A DNA stretch of 64,000 bases from Pedobacter deserti (GCF_024436415.1 NZ_JAFMZQ010000001.1:1612001-1676000), one strand, 5' to 3'. Shown: positions 19,567-28,610, numbered from the stretch's first letter. A program made the numbers and translations. The notes: a model not told the origin generated them from the letters alone.

Positions 19567-20028
19567 TTAGTTGCGGCCCGGTCTTGAAGTTCGGTATCTC
19601 GATAAAATCTCCCGTTTAAATGCCTCCTGAGCCCGATAGAACTTGCCGACGGTTTTAATAGGCAGGTTTGATTTTAATTTGAAGTAATATTTCTTGTCTA
19701 GATTGAGCTCTTTTTGTCTCATGGTAAAATCGTTGAGAATCAACGCTTGCACTTCATTGTCATTCAGTTGTTCAATTTCGTCAATCTTTCTAAAACTGAT
19801 CATCCTTTGCGTACGCTCCTTGCGCAGAAGTTCCTGCTCGTTTTGCCACTGATTATAAATAGGCCAGAAAATCTTCGCATCACTTGGAGACAAGTCTAAT
19901 TTTTCTGTTAGATAAGCGATTTTATACCGTTCAATCTCAACAAGGCGCGATTCCCGGGTACCTTGAGCGTACAAACCAAGAGGTATCGATAGAAAAATAA
20001 CTGCGATTAAATTCTTCATTCTGTTCAT
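19567..20028 (-). CDS. Exported protein of the ECF-sigma locus (sensor-like)
   Basis: A 153-residue protein with a signal peptide (MKNLIAVIFLSIPLGLYAQG). The mature part is helical and basic, with the phrase YKIAYLTEKLDLSPSDAKIF and a following WPIYNQW, which I recall from Bacteroidetes proteins often annotated as sensor of ECF-type sigma factor and loosely like Spy/CpxP. It is the last gene after the sigma factor and the putative anti-sigma gene. Start choice: the ATG at 20028 abuts the preceding stop; a second Met lies three residues in. A direct sensor role is inference. Confidence 0.65.
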   Translation of the reverse strand: MNRMKNLIAVIFLSIPLGLYAQGTRESRLVEIERYKIAYLTEKLDLSPSDAKIFWPIYNQWQNEQELLRKERTQRMISFRKIDEIEQLNDNEVQALILNDFTMRQKELNLDKKYYFKLKSNLPIKTVGKFYRAQEAFKREILSRYRTSRPGRN

Positions 20029-20559
20029 TTATAGATTGCTTGCCAAGTCGCTTTGTGAGTAATTATCAAGAATATACTTTTCGAGTGCCTGATCTTCCGC
20101 CGACGCTATAGGATCGCCCTGATTTAATGACTCAATGTGTTCAATTATAACTTGCTCGTCGATGTCAAACAAAACCTGTTCGCTAACAATATCATTGAAA
20201 CGCTCCTCTTGAGCGCTTTGAGACTGACTCAACCATTTATTTCCTGCCATATACCCGGCAGCCAGCAAAATAACAAAACACGCCACCGACGCATATTTAA
20301 TGAAGCCGGAAGGCCACAATCTGGTGATTTTAGCTGGTTCTCCAACCTTCGCAGACGTTTTAGAAATAATCTCTGCGGCTAATTGCTCAAAGTAATTCGA
20401 CGGCACAATAAAGCCGCTATTTGTACTTGGGGGAAACTTTTCTAAAAAAATTCTGGCTCGTACTTGATCGTCCAGTTCTTCAAAGTAGTCTGAAGGAATC
20501 GTGAACCCAGTATCCTTCAAGCCCTTCATCCATTCCAAGTGTTCTAAATTCTCTTCCAT
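20029..20559 (-). CDS. Putative anti-sigma factor, single membrane segment
   Basis: A 176-residue protein. The N-terminal half contains a repeated motif, GFTIPSDYFEELDDQV and GFIVPSNYFEQLAAEI, followed by one transmembrane segment (ASVACFVILLAAGYMAG, about residues 92-110) and an acidic C-terminal domain. The topology is that of an anti-sigma factor, and it lies directly between the ECF sigma gene and an exported-protein gene. No zinc-binding HxxxCxxC motif is seen, so it is not a ZAS-type anti-sigma. Its stop directly precedes the next gene. Confidence 0.6.
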   Translation of the reverse strand: MEENLEHLEWMKGLKDTGFTIPSDYFEELDDQVRARIFLEKFPPSTNSGFIVPSNYFEQLAAEIISKTSAKVGEPAKITRLWPSGFIKYASVACFVILLAAGYMAGNKWLSQSQSAQEERFNDIVSEQVLFDIDEQVIIEHIESLNQGDPIASAEDQALEKYILDNYSQSDLASNL

Positions 20560-20592
20560 TGAATTATATTGATGGAATAATTGGCAAAAGGT

Positions 20593-21153
20593 TTAAAACC
20601 GAATGTCCTCATTTAGCATAAAGGCCTCAATTTTTTTAACGGCGATATGAAAGGATGCCTTAAGTGCACCAACACTCGTTCCTGTAATTTCAGAAATCTC
20701 TTCATATTTAAGTTCATCGAAATACTTCATGTTAAAAATCAGGCGTTGTTTTTCGGGAAGTGTAAGTAACGCCTTCTGCAACTTTAGCTGGAGTTTGTCG
20801 CCGTCAAAATACGGTGAAGCTAAAAGCGTTCTCTCCAGTTCGCCTGACACCTCGTCCAATGAGGTGTTGTTTTGCTGCTTCTTTTTGTTTAAAAAGGTGA
20901 TTGACTCATTCGTTGCAATCCTGTACAGCCAGGTGTACAGTTGCGAATCGCTGCGAAAATTGGCAAGGTTTTTCCAAACTTTAACAAAGACATCCTGTAC
21001 CAGGTCGTCGGTGTCGTCATGATCAATGACCAGCCGTCTGATATGCCAATATAGTTTTTGTTTGTATTTCTGGATAAGCAGATTGAATGCTTCGTCTCTC
21101 GTCTCCGGTGAGGAGAATTTCTTTAAGATCTCAGCGTCTTCAACCTGCTTCAT
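20593..21153 (-). CDS. ECF-type RNA polymerase sigma factor
   Basis: A 186-residue sigma factor with region 2 (FNLLIQKYKQKLYWHIRRLV, DTDDLVQDVFVKVWKNLANF, LYTWLYRIATNESI) and region 4 (LQKALLTLPEKQRLIFNMKY, with the HTH YEEISEITGTSVGALKASFH). Regions 1 and 3 are absent, as in group IV sigma factors. The gene starts 32 bp downstream of the transketolase C-subunit gene and leads into the putative anti-sigma and exported genes. Transcription from an upstream tkt promoter seems likely. The target regulon is unknown. Confidence 0.92.
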   Translation of the reverse strand: MKQVEDAEILKKFSSPETRDEAFNLLIQKYKQKLYWHIRRLVIDHDDTDDLVQDVFVKVWKNLANFRSDSQLYTWLYRIATNESITFLNKKKQQNNTSLDEVSGELERTLLASPYFDGDKLQLKLQKALLTLPEKQRLIFNMKYFDELKYEEISEITGTSVGALKASFHIAVKKIEAFMLNEDIRF

Positions 21154-21185
21154 TATGTCTGTTGCTGTTTCCGAAATTGGCTTTT

Positions 21186-22145
21186 CTACTTGCCTGCGCG
21201 CTTCATTACTTTTTGTGTTGCTGCAACTATATCGGCGCTATCCAGTCCGTACTTTGTCATCAACTGATCCGGGGTTCCACTTTCTCCAAAGCTATCGTTA
21301 ACAGCAACAAATTCTTGAGGCGTTGGTAGTTCGGTTACCAATAGTCTCGAAATGCTCTCTCCCAGGCCGCCATACTTATTATGCTCTTCACAGGTAACGA
21401 CGCATCCTGTCTTTTTAACCGACTTCAGAATGGCCTCTTCATCAAGTGGTTTTATTGTATGGATGTTAATGATTTCTGCATCGATTCCCAATTCAGCTAA
21501 TTTTTCGCCCGCTTCAATTGCTTTCCAGACCATATGTCCTGTAGCTACAATAGTTACATCTTTACCCTCATTCACCATCCATGCTTTTCCGATCTCGAAC
21601 TTCTGGTCCGGATCTGTAAACACAGGTATTACTGGTCTTCCAAACCGCAAATACACTGGTCCATGGTGTTCAGCAATGGCGATAGTAGCAGCCTTAGTCT
21701 GGTTGTAATCGCAAGGGTTAATCACGGTCATGCCTGGGAGCATTTTCATCAGGCCTATGTCTTCAAGAATCTGGTGGGTTGCACCATCCTCTCCTAACGT
21801 AAGGCCGGCATGAGAGGCACATATCTTGACATTTTTATCAGAATAAGCAACCGACTGACGAATTTGATCATAAACCCTTCCGGTTGAGAAGTTGGCGAAC
21901 GTTCCGGTAAACGGTATTTTACCGCCGATGGTAAGTCCTGCAGCGATTCCTATCATGTTCGCTTCAGCAATTCCCACCTGGAAAAAGCGTTCGGGAAATT
22001 CTTTAATAAACGCGTCCATTTTTAACGATCCGACGAGGTCAGCGCATAAGGCGACAACTTCTGGATTCTTTTTGCCGGCCTCCAACAGTCCTGCGCCAAA
22101 TCCGGAGCGCGTATCTTTCTTCTCCGTGTATGTATATTTCTTCAT
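21186..22145 (-). CDS. Transketolase, C-terminal subunit
   Basis: The pyrimidine-binding and C-terminal half of a split transketolase (319 residues). It has SGFGAGLLEAGKKNPEVVAL, the VGIAEANMIGIAAGL cofactor-activating glutamate segment, ASHAGLTLGEDGATHQ, and a C-terminal domain beginning at GKDVTIVATGHMVWKAIEAG. The ATG at 22145 is one base after the stop of the N-terminal subunit gene, so the two are translationally linked. Transketolase moves two-carbon units in the pentose phosphate pathway. Alternatives such as DXS are excluded by the split layout. Confidence 0.93.
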   Translation of the reverse strand: MKKYTYTEKKDTRSGFGAGLLEAGKKNPEVVALCADLVGSLKMDAFIKEFPERFFQVGIAEANMIGIAAGLTIGGKIPFTGTFANFSTGRVYDQIRQSVAYSDKNVKICASHAGLTLGEDGATHQILEDIGLMKMLPGMTVINPCDYNQTKAATIAIAEHHGPVYLRFGRPVIPVFTDPDQKFEIGKAWMVNEGKDVTIVATGHMVWKAIEAGEKLAELGIDAEIINIHTIKPLDEEAILKSVKKTGCVVTCEEHNKYGGLGESISRLLVTELPTPQEFVAVNDSFGESGTPDQLMTKYGLDSADIVAATQKVMKRAGK

Positions 22146-22146
22146 C

Positions 22147-22992
22147 TTAGTAATCAGTTTGAGTACTGGTAAGTTGCGCAAGCGCTGTCGTTAATTGCTC
22201 GTCATTCGGCGCTACGCCGTGCCACTTGTGTGACCCCATCATAAAGTCAACACCATAACCCATTTGGGTGCTCATTAAGTTCAATATTGGCTTACCTTTT
22301 CCGGTAAGCGATTTGGCGTAATGGAGGGCCTTTACAATGCTATCCATATCATTCCCGTCGGAGTCTATCACATGCCAGCCGAAGGCTTCAAATTTAGCAC
22401 GTAAATTTTCTAAGGAAAGGACTTTTTCTGTTGGACCATCGATCTGCTGGCCATTGTAATCAACAGTAGATATCAAATTATCTACTTTATTAAACGGCGC
22501 ATACATGATGGCCTCCCAGTTTTGACCCTCTTGCAGTTCTCCGTCACCATGCAGTGAAAATACAATGGATGAGTCTTTATTGAGCTTTTTAGCTAAAGCC
22601 GCACCTATGGCCACAGACATACCTTGTCCCAATGAGCCCGAAGCTACACGCACTCCGGGCAGTCCTTCATGCGTTGTAGGATGTCCTTGTAGTCGCGAAT
22701 CAAGCTTTCTGAAAGTAGCCAGCTCACTAAGCGCAAAATATCCCGATCTTGCTAAGACACTATAAAAAACAGGTGATATGTGTCCGTTAGACAGGAAAAA
22801 CAAGTCTTCGTTTTTTCCATCCATCTGAAAATCCGATGAGTGATTCATCACCTCAAAATAAAGAGCCGTCATAAAATCTGCACAGCCAAGTGACCCCCCA
22901 GGGTGTCCTGACTGGCAGGCATGGACCATCCTTACAATGTCCCTTCGAACCTGAGAAGCGATGTCCGTTAATTCATTAATTGTATGTTTCAT
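22147..22992 (-). CDS. Transketolase, N-terminal (thiamine diphosphate-binding) subunit
   Basis: A 281-residue protein with the TPP-binding core: CQSGHPGGSLGCADFMTALY, FFLSNGHISPVFYSVLA, GSLGQGMSVAIGAA, and the metal-binding VFSLHGDGELQEGQNWEA followed later by DYNGQQIDGPTE. It is followed one base later by the C-terminal subunit gene. The split form has intact ends on both sides and is common in Bacteroidetes and other phyla, so it is not a frameshift. A -7 box at 23020-23027 precedes it. Confidence 0.93.
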   Translation of the reverse strand: MKHTINELTDIASQVRRDIVRMVHACQSGHPGGSLGCADFMTALYFEVMNHSSDFQMDGKNEDLFFLSNGHISPVFYSVLARSGYFALSELATFRKLDSRLQGHPTTHEGLPGVRVASGSLGQGMSVAIGAALAKKLNKDSSIVFSLHGDGELQEGQNWEAIMYAPFNKVDNLISTVDYNGQQIDGPTEKVLSLENLRAKFEAFGWHVIDSDGNDMDSIVKALHYAKSLTGKGKPILNLMSTQMGYGVDFMMGSHKWHGVAPNDEQLTTALAQLTSTQTDY

Positions 22993-23019
22993 TTATTTGG
23001 GGGTTATATAAAATAATAG

Positions 23020-23027
23020 CAAACTTA
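23020..23027 (-). promoter_or_regulatory. Candidate -7 box of the transketolase operon
   Basis: CAAACTTA reads TAAGTTTG on the minus strand, 27 bp upstream of the start at 22992. No clear -33 TTG was seen. It lies in the 81-bp gap after bcp. Confidence 0.45.
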
Positions 23028-23073
23028 TGTAAAACTAGGGTACTAACCATAGCGAACGAAAAAAAATGAAATT

Positions 23074-23535
23074 TCAACTAAGCAGGCTAAGCACCTGGCC
23101 CGAAGAATTCTTTGTGTCAACTTTTGTTATGATATGTAAGATATATCCTTCTTCGTCAATAACAAATGTTGTTCTGTTTGTACCCATATAAATCTTACCA
23201 TACATATTTTTCTCTCCCCATACACCATATAGCTCAACGAGCTTTTTGTCCGGATCGGCAAGCAGGGGAAAAGGTAAATTGTGTTTTGTAACAAACTTCT
23301 GGTGGGATTTCTCATCATCAATGCTTACACCCAATACAACTATCCCTTTCCCGATCAAACTTTCATAGTTGTCTCTGAAATTACATGCTTCCGCTGTGCA
23401 GCCAGGCGTATCATCCTTCGGATAAAAATAGAGGATAACTATCTTTCCTTTAAACTGGCTTAGGGAAACCATATTACCGTTCTGGTCCTTCTCAATGAAG
23501 TCCGGGGCCTTTTGACCTGCTTTTAGTTGTGTCAT
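23074..23535 (-). CDS. bcp: Thioredoxin-dependent thiol peroxidase (Bcp/PrxQ)
   Basis: A 153-residue peroxiredoxin. The peroxidatic cysteine lies in FYPKDDTPGCTAEACNFRD, and the second cysteine in AEAC five residues on is typical of Bcp/PrxQ. It reduces hydroperoxides with electrons from thioredoxin. It has no signal peptide. It starts 4 bp after the stop of the M23 peptidase gene, so it probably shares that operon. Confidence 0.94.
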   Translation of the reverse strand: MTQLKAGQKAPDFIEKDQNGNMVSLSQFKGKIVILYFYPKDDTPGCTAEACNFRDNYESLIGKGIVVLGVSIDDEKSHQKFVTKHNLPFPLLADPDKKLVELYGVWGEKNMYGKIYMGTNRTTFVIDEEGYILHIITKVDTKNSSGQVLSLLS

Positions 23536-23539
23536 GCTG

Positions 23540-25261
23540 CTATTTGTAAAAGGTTACATTATACGTTTTGGCGTTGTTTTTCATATCTGTAACAACAAGC
23601 TTAAAGGTATGTTTACCAGATAACGTAAGATCATCAAAGGTGTGCCAGAGCGTTGCGGTCTTAGCGTCAAATTCCATAAGTACCCATTTGTCGTCTATAT
23701 AGCCGTTGAAGCTTTTAAGACCCGATAGGTCATCCCTTATTTTAAACGTTACCTTACTCACGTTTCCCATCCGTTTTCCTTCTGATATATTGAGCGGGGT
23801 GATGGTTGGGGCTATTGTGTCGACAGAAATATAATAATTACCAAAAGTTCGTGGCGTTGCTTTAACGTAACCGTCTTCAAATGATCCGCCCTGTGATATT
23901 CCGGATGCGTTAAGGATCACAGCCTTTTCCTGATAAGGGATCAAAGTGCTGTCAGCTTTTATCCAAAGCTCAAACCCCGTGTGCAATGGAACTTTGTTGT
24001 TATGAATCTGATAGGATGATGAGTATACATTATATGACTGGCGCGGCAACTTTTTGGCAGAGAAATAGACATCGTTATAAAGCGTTCCCTTGGTCAAAAT
24101 CACCCTCACATCATCCTTAATGTATTCATTTCTATCGGTGAATTTAAAGATTGTATCTGCCTTAACCTCCGGCGTTTTAATGACCGCTTGGTTGTCCGAC
24201 TGAACGTTAAACGTTAAGGTGCTCTTATTTCCGCGGCCATCTATTACCGTGTATTTCATCCGGTGAAGTTTGCCGTCATTAAATGTTACGCGGCCATAAT
24301 TTAGAATATTACTGTAAATTTTAAGCGGGTTGCCAGGATCAACAAAACTCTTTTGAATCGATATCTTGGTTTTAAGGTAATGCGGATAATCGATATGAGC
24401 ATTGATGGCTCTGCTGTTAACGAACTCAAAGCGTTCCATAGAGGAACTGTATATCACCGTTCCATCAAGTTCAAGTTGAATCGCGTACACGCCATTCAGG
24501 CCAGAAGCGCCGGTATGGCGATCGTTTGTGACGATTCCGAACCCTACCTCACCGCCCAGGCGCAGGGTAGTTACGTGATGTATCCGGTAGTTTCCAGCTG
24601 AACCAGTAAGCCGAAAGTACTGTTTTGGAGTCAATTCATTAAAAACCTTATGATTCAATCGATACACATATAATGAATGTATCACGGGGGGAACGTTGTC
24701 CGGTATCTCTATGCCAAATAGTTGAGGATTTATAGTTGCCTCCGTTTTAGAATCTCTTATCTCAAAATGGAGGTGCGGTCCGGCCGATCCACCGGTATTC
24801 CCCGAATAAGCGATCACCTGTCCCTTTCGTACTGGTAAGAGCGAGTTATCAACAAGTTCATCTACCTCAAATGACTTTTTATAGTATTGAATGCGTTTTA
24901 CCTGATCGGCTATCTCCGGGCCAAATCGCTGGAGATGCGCGTATACAGAAGTGAATCCATTGGGGTGGTTAACGTATAAGGCAAGTCCAAAGCCTCCATT
25001 CTGCACTCTAAGGCGCGATACGAAGCCATCAGCCACAGCAAAAACCGGATAGCCCTCGCGTTGATTGGTGCGGAAATCAAGTCCGGAATGAAAGTGATTA
25101 GACCGCAATTCACCAAAAGAGCCGGAAAGCGCTGGAGGTTTGATGTCCAGGGGCTGACGGAAGTCAACCAACGGATATTTGTTGTTACTCCATACTGGTT
25201 GACTATACGCGAATATTGGCACAATTGCCCAGATTATAAGAACTGATAAAATTCTGATCAT
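23540..25261 (-). CDS. Exported M23-family metallopeptidase
   Basis: A 573-residue protein. The signal peptide is IRILSVLIIWAIVPIFAYSQ. The M23 domain follows (about residues 40-200), with FHSGLDFRTNQREGYPVFAV, VYAHLQRF and GGSAGPHLHFEIRDS, which supply the zinc ligands and catalytic histidine of a lysostaphin-type endopeptidase. The large C-terminal part (about 370 residues) is beta-rich and unassigned, ending LVVTDMKNNAKTYNVTFYK. It probably cuts peptidoglycan cross-links. The ATG at 25261 is chosen as it starts the signal; it overlaps no gene and follows the FAH stop by 1 bp. Confidence 0.88.
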   Translation of the reverse strand: MIRILSVLIIWAIVPIFAYSQPVWSNNKYPLVDFRQPLDIKPPALSGSFGELRSNHFHSGLDFRTNQREGYPVFAVADGFVSRLRVQNGGFGLALYVNHPNGFTSVYAHLQRFGPEIADQVKRIQYYKKSFEVDELVDNSLLPVRKGQVIAYSGNTGGSAGPHLHFEIRDSKTEATINPQLFGIEIPDNVPPVIHSLYVYRLNHKVFNELTPKQYFRLTGSAGNYRIHHVTTLRLGGEVGFGIVTNDRHTGASGLNGVYAIQLELDGTVIYSSSMERFEFVNSRAINAHIDYPHYLKTKISIQKSFVDPGNPLKIYSNILNYGRVTFNDGKLHRMKYTVIDGRGNKSTLTFNVQSDNQAVIKTPEVKADTIFKFTDRNEYIKDDVRVILTKGTLYNDVYFSAKKLPRQSYNVYSSSYQIHNNKVPLHTGFELWIKADSTLIPYQEKAVILNASGISQGGSFEDGYVKATPRTFGNYYISVDTIAPTITPLNISEGKRMGNVSKVTFKIRDDLSGLKSFNGYIDDKWVLMEFDAKTATLWHTFDDLTLSGKHTFKLVVTDMKNNAKTYNVTFYK

Positions 25262-25262
25262 A

Positions 25263-25874
25263 CTACCTGATGTCAAATTTTAATAGCTCTTGTCCGCATA
25301 GCCAAGCCTGTAACTTATCGCCCGGGACTATGCGACCTACGCCTTCTGGCGTACCGGTGAAAATTAGGTCCCCTTTTTTTAATGTAATATATTTTGATAT
25401 GAATGATATGATGTTATCAAATGAGAAGATCATATCGCGCGTGTTGCCAAGCTGTTTCGTTTCCCCGTTTACGTCCAGTCGAAAATCAAGATTGTAGATG
25501 TCTTGGAAGTCTGACTTTGGTAAAAAATTGCTGATTGCCGCGGAATGATCAAATGCCTTGGCCAATTCCCATGGCAACCCTTTTTCCTTATGTTTTGCCT
25601 GGATATCCCTCGCGGTGAAATCAATCCCGAGTCCTATTTCTTCGTAATAGTTTGATGCGAACTTTTCGGAAATATGTTTACCTTCTTTACATATTTTTAA
25701 TATTACCTCAAGTTCGTAATGGATATCGGACGAGAAATCGGGGATATAAAAAGGTTTTCCATCCCTTAAAAGGGCAGTATCAGGTTTTAAAAAAATTACA
25801 GGTGTTTCAGGTACCGGATTGCTTAATTCTTTCGCATGTGCCGCGTAGTTCCTTCCTATAGCAATTATCTTCAT
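25263..25874 (-). CDS. Fumarylacetoacetate hydrolase family protein
   Basis: A 203-residue enzyme of the FAH fold: IAIGRNYAAHAKELSNPVPE, FLKPDTALLR, metal ligands in IHYELEVILKI (ExE) and GIDFTARDIQ (D), with FTGTPEGVG near the end. FAHD1-type members act as acylpyruvate hydrolase or oxaloacetate decarboxylase; the exact substrate cannot be told. It heads an operon with the M23 peptidase and bcp. Confidence 0.88.
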   Translation of the reverse strand: MKIIAIGRNYAAHAKELSNPVPETPVIFLKPDTALLRDGKPFYIPDFSSDIHYELEVILKICKEGKHISEKFASNYYEEIGLGIDFTARDIQAKHKEKGLPWELAKAFDHSAAISNFLPKSDFQDIYNLDFRLDVNGETKQLGNTRDMIFSFDNIISFISKYITLKKGDLIFTGTPEGVGRIVPGDKLQAWLCGQELLKFDIR

Positions 25875-25903
25875 ATTCTATAAAGAGCATCCAATCAGTG
25901 TGC

Positions 25904-26422
25904 TTACAAAACAGATATCCGTTTCACTATTGTTTCAGCTCCTGCCGAAATTCTCAAAAAGTATACACCAGGGTTTAATCGATTTGGAATAGCGTAGTTT
26001 TTAGTCTGCTCGCCCTCTCTTAGTCGTTCGTTAGCCAAAGTCACCACTTCATTGCCAAGCATATCAAGTATCCTGACGGAAAAATTCGCTTCCTGGTCAA
26101 GACGAATAATGAGATTAACCTTGTCATTTACCGGGTTGGGATAAATTTTAAGAACAGTTAGGTTTTTTTCAGTCCTCTGGGGGACGTAATCCAAGCCTCT
26201 TAGGTTGGAGAAACCATCGTAAGGTATTTTCCCTAAATAATACTTAGCCCTATAATTCGGAAGATCTACTTTAATTTGTGGTACTTTATTGATTTTCTTC
26301 GCACGCATACTGTTTAAGGCGCTGTCAGCCTTTTGAGCAAAACTCTGGTTCATGCCGAGTTGACCTACAAATAGTAAGCATATGAAATGCATTATAAGCG
26401 CTATTTGGTTGTTTTTGCTCAT
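25904..26422 (-). CDS. Small T9SS type A sorting-domain protein
   Basis: A 172-residue exported protein. The signal is MHFICLLFVGQLGMNQSFAQ. Only about 65 residues (KADSALNSMRAKKINKVPQ and so on) separate it from a type A sorting domain of about 75 residues with LKIYPNPVNDKVNLII, a VRILDMLGNEV strand, LNPGVYFLRI and a C-terminal VKRISVL. The sorting domain directs export across the outer membrane by the type IX system. The short passenger is of unknown function. The ATG at 26422 begins the signal; upstream in-frame sequence is the promoter region. Confidence 0.85.
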   Translation of the reverse strand: MSKNNQIALIMHFICLLFVGQLGMNQSFAQKADSALNSMRAKKINKVPQIKVDLPNYRAKYYLGKIPYDGFSNLRGLDYVPQRTEKNLTVLKIYPNPVNDKVNLIIRLDQEANFSVRILDMLGNEVVTLANERLREGEQTKNYAIPNRLNPGVYFLRISAGAETIVKRISVL

Positions 26423-26434
26423 GTTTGGTGCGTC

Positions 26435-26466
26435 CAAAAATATAAATAAAAAAACAAAATCTTCAA
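26435..26466 (-). promoter_or_regulatory. Candidate promoter of the T9SS-cargo gene
   Basis: On the minus strand TTG (26466-26464) and TATTTTTG (26442-26435) with a 21-bp spacer. The -7 box is 12 bp upstream of the start at 26422. Confidence 0.55.
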
Positions 26467-26560
26467 TCGTTTTGTTCGGCAGAAGAACATTTAACAATAT
26501 TTAACACATAATGGCGTTAGGCTCATTTTAATAAAAATGAGGTGAGGTTAGAATTTGTTG

Positions 26561-26568
26561 TAATTTTG
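26561..26568 (+). promoter_or_regulatory. Candidate -7 box of the kup gene
   Basis: TAATTTTG fits TAnnTTTG, 20 bp before the GTG start at 26589. A -33 TTG is not seen at the usual distance. Confidence 0.4.
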
Positions 26569-26588
26569 TCGCCTAAATTCATGCAAAA

Positions 26589-28541
26589 GTGTCAAGTCAA
26601 AAGCATTTAAATGCGCTAACCGCCGGCGGGTTGCTGGTAAGCTTAGGAATCGTTTATGGAGATATCGGTACATCTCCGCTCTATACACTCAAGGCGATTT
26701 TCAAATCAGTAATAGACAGTGGTCAAATCATTGATACGGAATTAGTGCTTGGAGCGCTTTCCTGTATCATTTGGACGCTCACCTTACAAACAACCGTCAA
26801 ATACGTATTGATAACGCTTCGAGCTGACAACAAAGGTGAGGGCGGTATATTTTCGCTTTATTCCTTAGTTCGAAAGAATGCAAAATGGCTGGTAGTGCCC
26901 GCTGTCGTAGGCGGTTGTGCTTTGTTAGCAGATGGGATTATAACTCCAAGCATAACAGTTACTTCGGCGATCGAAGGTTTGCAGCTAAAGTTTCCTGAGG
27001 TTCAGGTCATCCCAATCGTTCTCGCAATTATCACGGTTCTTTTCATCATACAGCAATTTGGGACTAACCTGGTTGGTAAGCTGTTTGGTCCTGTTATGTT
27101 ATTTTGGTTCAGTGTATTAGGCTTGCTCGGATTCTTGTTTGTTATTCAGGATATATCTATTCTACGCGCACTGAACCCTTATTATGCCGTCAAACTTATT
27201 TCTGTAAGCCCCACTGCATTATTAATATTAGGAGGCGTATTTTTATGTACTACCGGGGCAGAAGCCCTATATTCTGACATGGGCCATTGCGGTCGCAAGA
27301 ATATCCGTATTAGCTGGATTTTCGTTAAAGCGATGCTTATCCTTAACTATCTCGGACAGGGAGTTTGGGTTTTGCATCATGGGGGCTTCAACAGTGATAT
27401 TAATCCGTTTTTTGAGATCGTTCCCCAAGGCTACCTGCTATTCATGGTGGCTTTGGCTACCTGCGCCGCGGTGATAGCGAGCCAGGCTATGATCACCGGA
27501 TCCTTTACATTGATATCAGAAGCGGTCAGGCTTAATCTCTGGCCCAAGGTCAGGATAAACTATCCAAGTAATCAAAAAGGGCAGATCTATGTGCCCTCTA
27601 TCAATTGGATTTTGTGGGTAGGCTGTATATGTATCGTGCTGGTTTTCCGAAGCTCCACAAATATGGAAGCAGCGTACGGATTGGCAATAAATATCACGTT
27701 TTTGGCCACTACAATTTTAGTCGCCGCTTATATGAAACGAAAAAAAGTACCAACCTATGCTATTGTCGCCTTTCTCGTTACCTATGGCTTAATTGAAGTT
27801 ACTTTTTTGGTCGGTAATCTTGCAAAGTTCCTGCACGGCGGCTGGGTTACTGTGATGATAGGGATGGCGCTCTTTACGGTAATGTGGAGTTGGTATATCG
27901 CAAGAAAAATAAAAAACCGTTTTGTTAAATACGTCGAAATCGAAGACTATTACCAAATCATAAGTGAGCTAAGTTCCGACATTTCAGTACCGAAATATTC
28001 TTCTCAGCTTGTTTATCTAACCAGTGCCAACTTTAAAACGGAGATTGAATCAAAGATTATCTATTCTATCATTCAGAAAGAACCCAAGCGAGCGGACATT
28101 TACTGGCTCGTACACGTAGATGTAGTTGACGAACCGTTTACTAGAGAATACAAGGTGGAGTTTTTAATCCCGGGAAAGCTGATTCGTATAGACTTTAAAT
28201 TAGGGTTCCGGGTTGAGCAGAGGGTCAACCTCCTATACCGAAAGGTTGTAGAAGAGCTTGTTAAAAATGGTGAAGTCGACATTACAAGTCAGTATACTTC
28301 TTTGAACAGGCATAAAATTGCGGGTGATTTCAGATTTGTACTATTGGAGAAGCACCTTTCCAAGTTTTCTAATCTATCTTTCTATGAACGCACGGTGATG
28401 GATTATTATTTTATTTTGAAGAGGTTAAGCCTTTCAGAAGAAAGAAGTTTTGGTCTTGATTCCAGTTATGTCGATGTAGAAAAGGTACCGTTGATCTTCG
28501 TAACGCCTGATGACATCGAACTGAATAGATTGCCGGCATAA
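26589..28541 (+). CDS. kup: KUP-family potassium transporter
   Basis: A 650-residue membrane protein. It opens with the Kup signature AGGLLVSLGIVYGDIGTSPLY and KGEGGIFSLYSLVRK. About 12 transmembrane segments follow to residue 440, then a cytoplasmic C-terminal domain of about 200 residues. Takes up K+, usually with H+. The start is GTG at 26589: a stop codon lies in frame just upstream (26574) and there is no early ATG. The gene ends at a strong terminator. Confidence 0.93.
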   Translation: MSSQKHLNALTAGGLLVSLGIVYGDIGTSPLYTLKAIFKSVIDSGQIIDTELVLGALSCIIWTLTLQTTVKYVLITLRADNKGEGGIFSLYSLVRKNAKWLVVPAVVGGCALLADGIITPSITVTSAIEGLQLKFPEVQVIPIVLAIITVLFIIQQFGTNLVGKLFGPVMLFWFSVLGLLGFLFVIQDISILRALNPYYAVKLISVSPTALLILGGVFLCTTGAEALYSDMGHCGRKNIRISWIFVKAMLILNYLGQGVWVLHHGGFNSDINPFFEIVPQGYLLFMVALATCAAVIASQAMITGSFTLISEAVRLNLWPKVRINYPSNQKGQIYVPSINWILWVGCICIVLVFRSSTNMEAAYGLAINITFLATTILVAAYMKRKKVPTYAIVAFLVTYGLIEVTFLVGNLAKFLHGGWVTVMIGMALFTVMWSWYIARKIKNRFVKYVEIEDYYQIISELSSDISVPKYSSQLVYLTSANFKTEIESKIIYSIIQKEPKRADIYWLVHVDVVDEPFTREYKVEFLIPGKLIRIDFKLGFRVEQRVNLLYRKVVEELVKNGEVDITSQYTSLNRHKIAGDFRFVLLEKHLSKFSNLSFYERTVMDYYFILKRLSLSEERSFGLDSSYVDVEKVPLIFVTPDDIELNRLPA

Positions 28542-28544
28542 AAA

Positions 28545-28565
28545 AAGGCTCCGGGCGGAGCCTTA
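28545..28565 (+). terminator. Terminator after kup
   Basis: AAGGCTCC (28545-28552) pairs with GGAGCCTT (28557-28564) around a GGGC loop. Only a short T tract follows on either strand, so it may work in either direction. Confidence 0.8.
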
Positions 28566-28610
28566 TTGAAGGTACTCAAACCAACAATTATAGGGATAAT
28601 TAGGAGGGGT

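Noticed and set aside
21186-22992. Transketolase broken by a frameshift
   Set aside because: Both halves have their own start and stop in a normal coupled layout, and the split form is a known arrangement.
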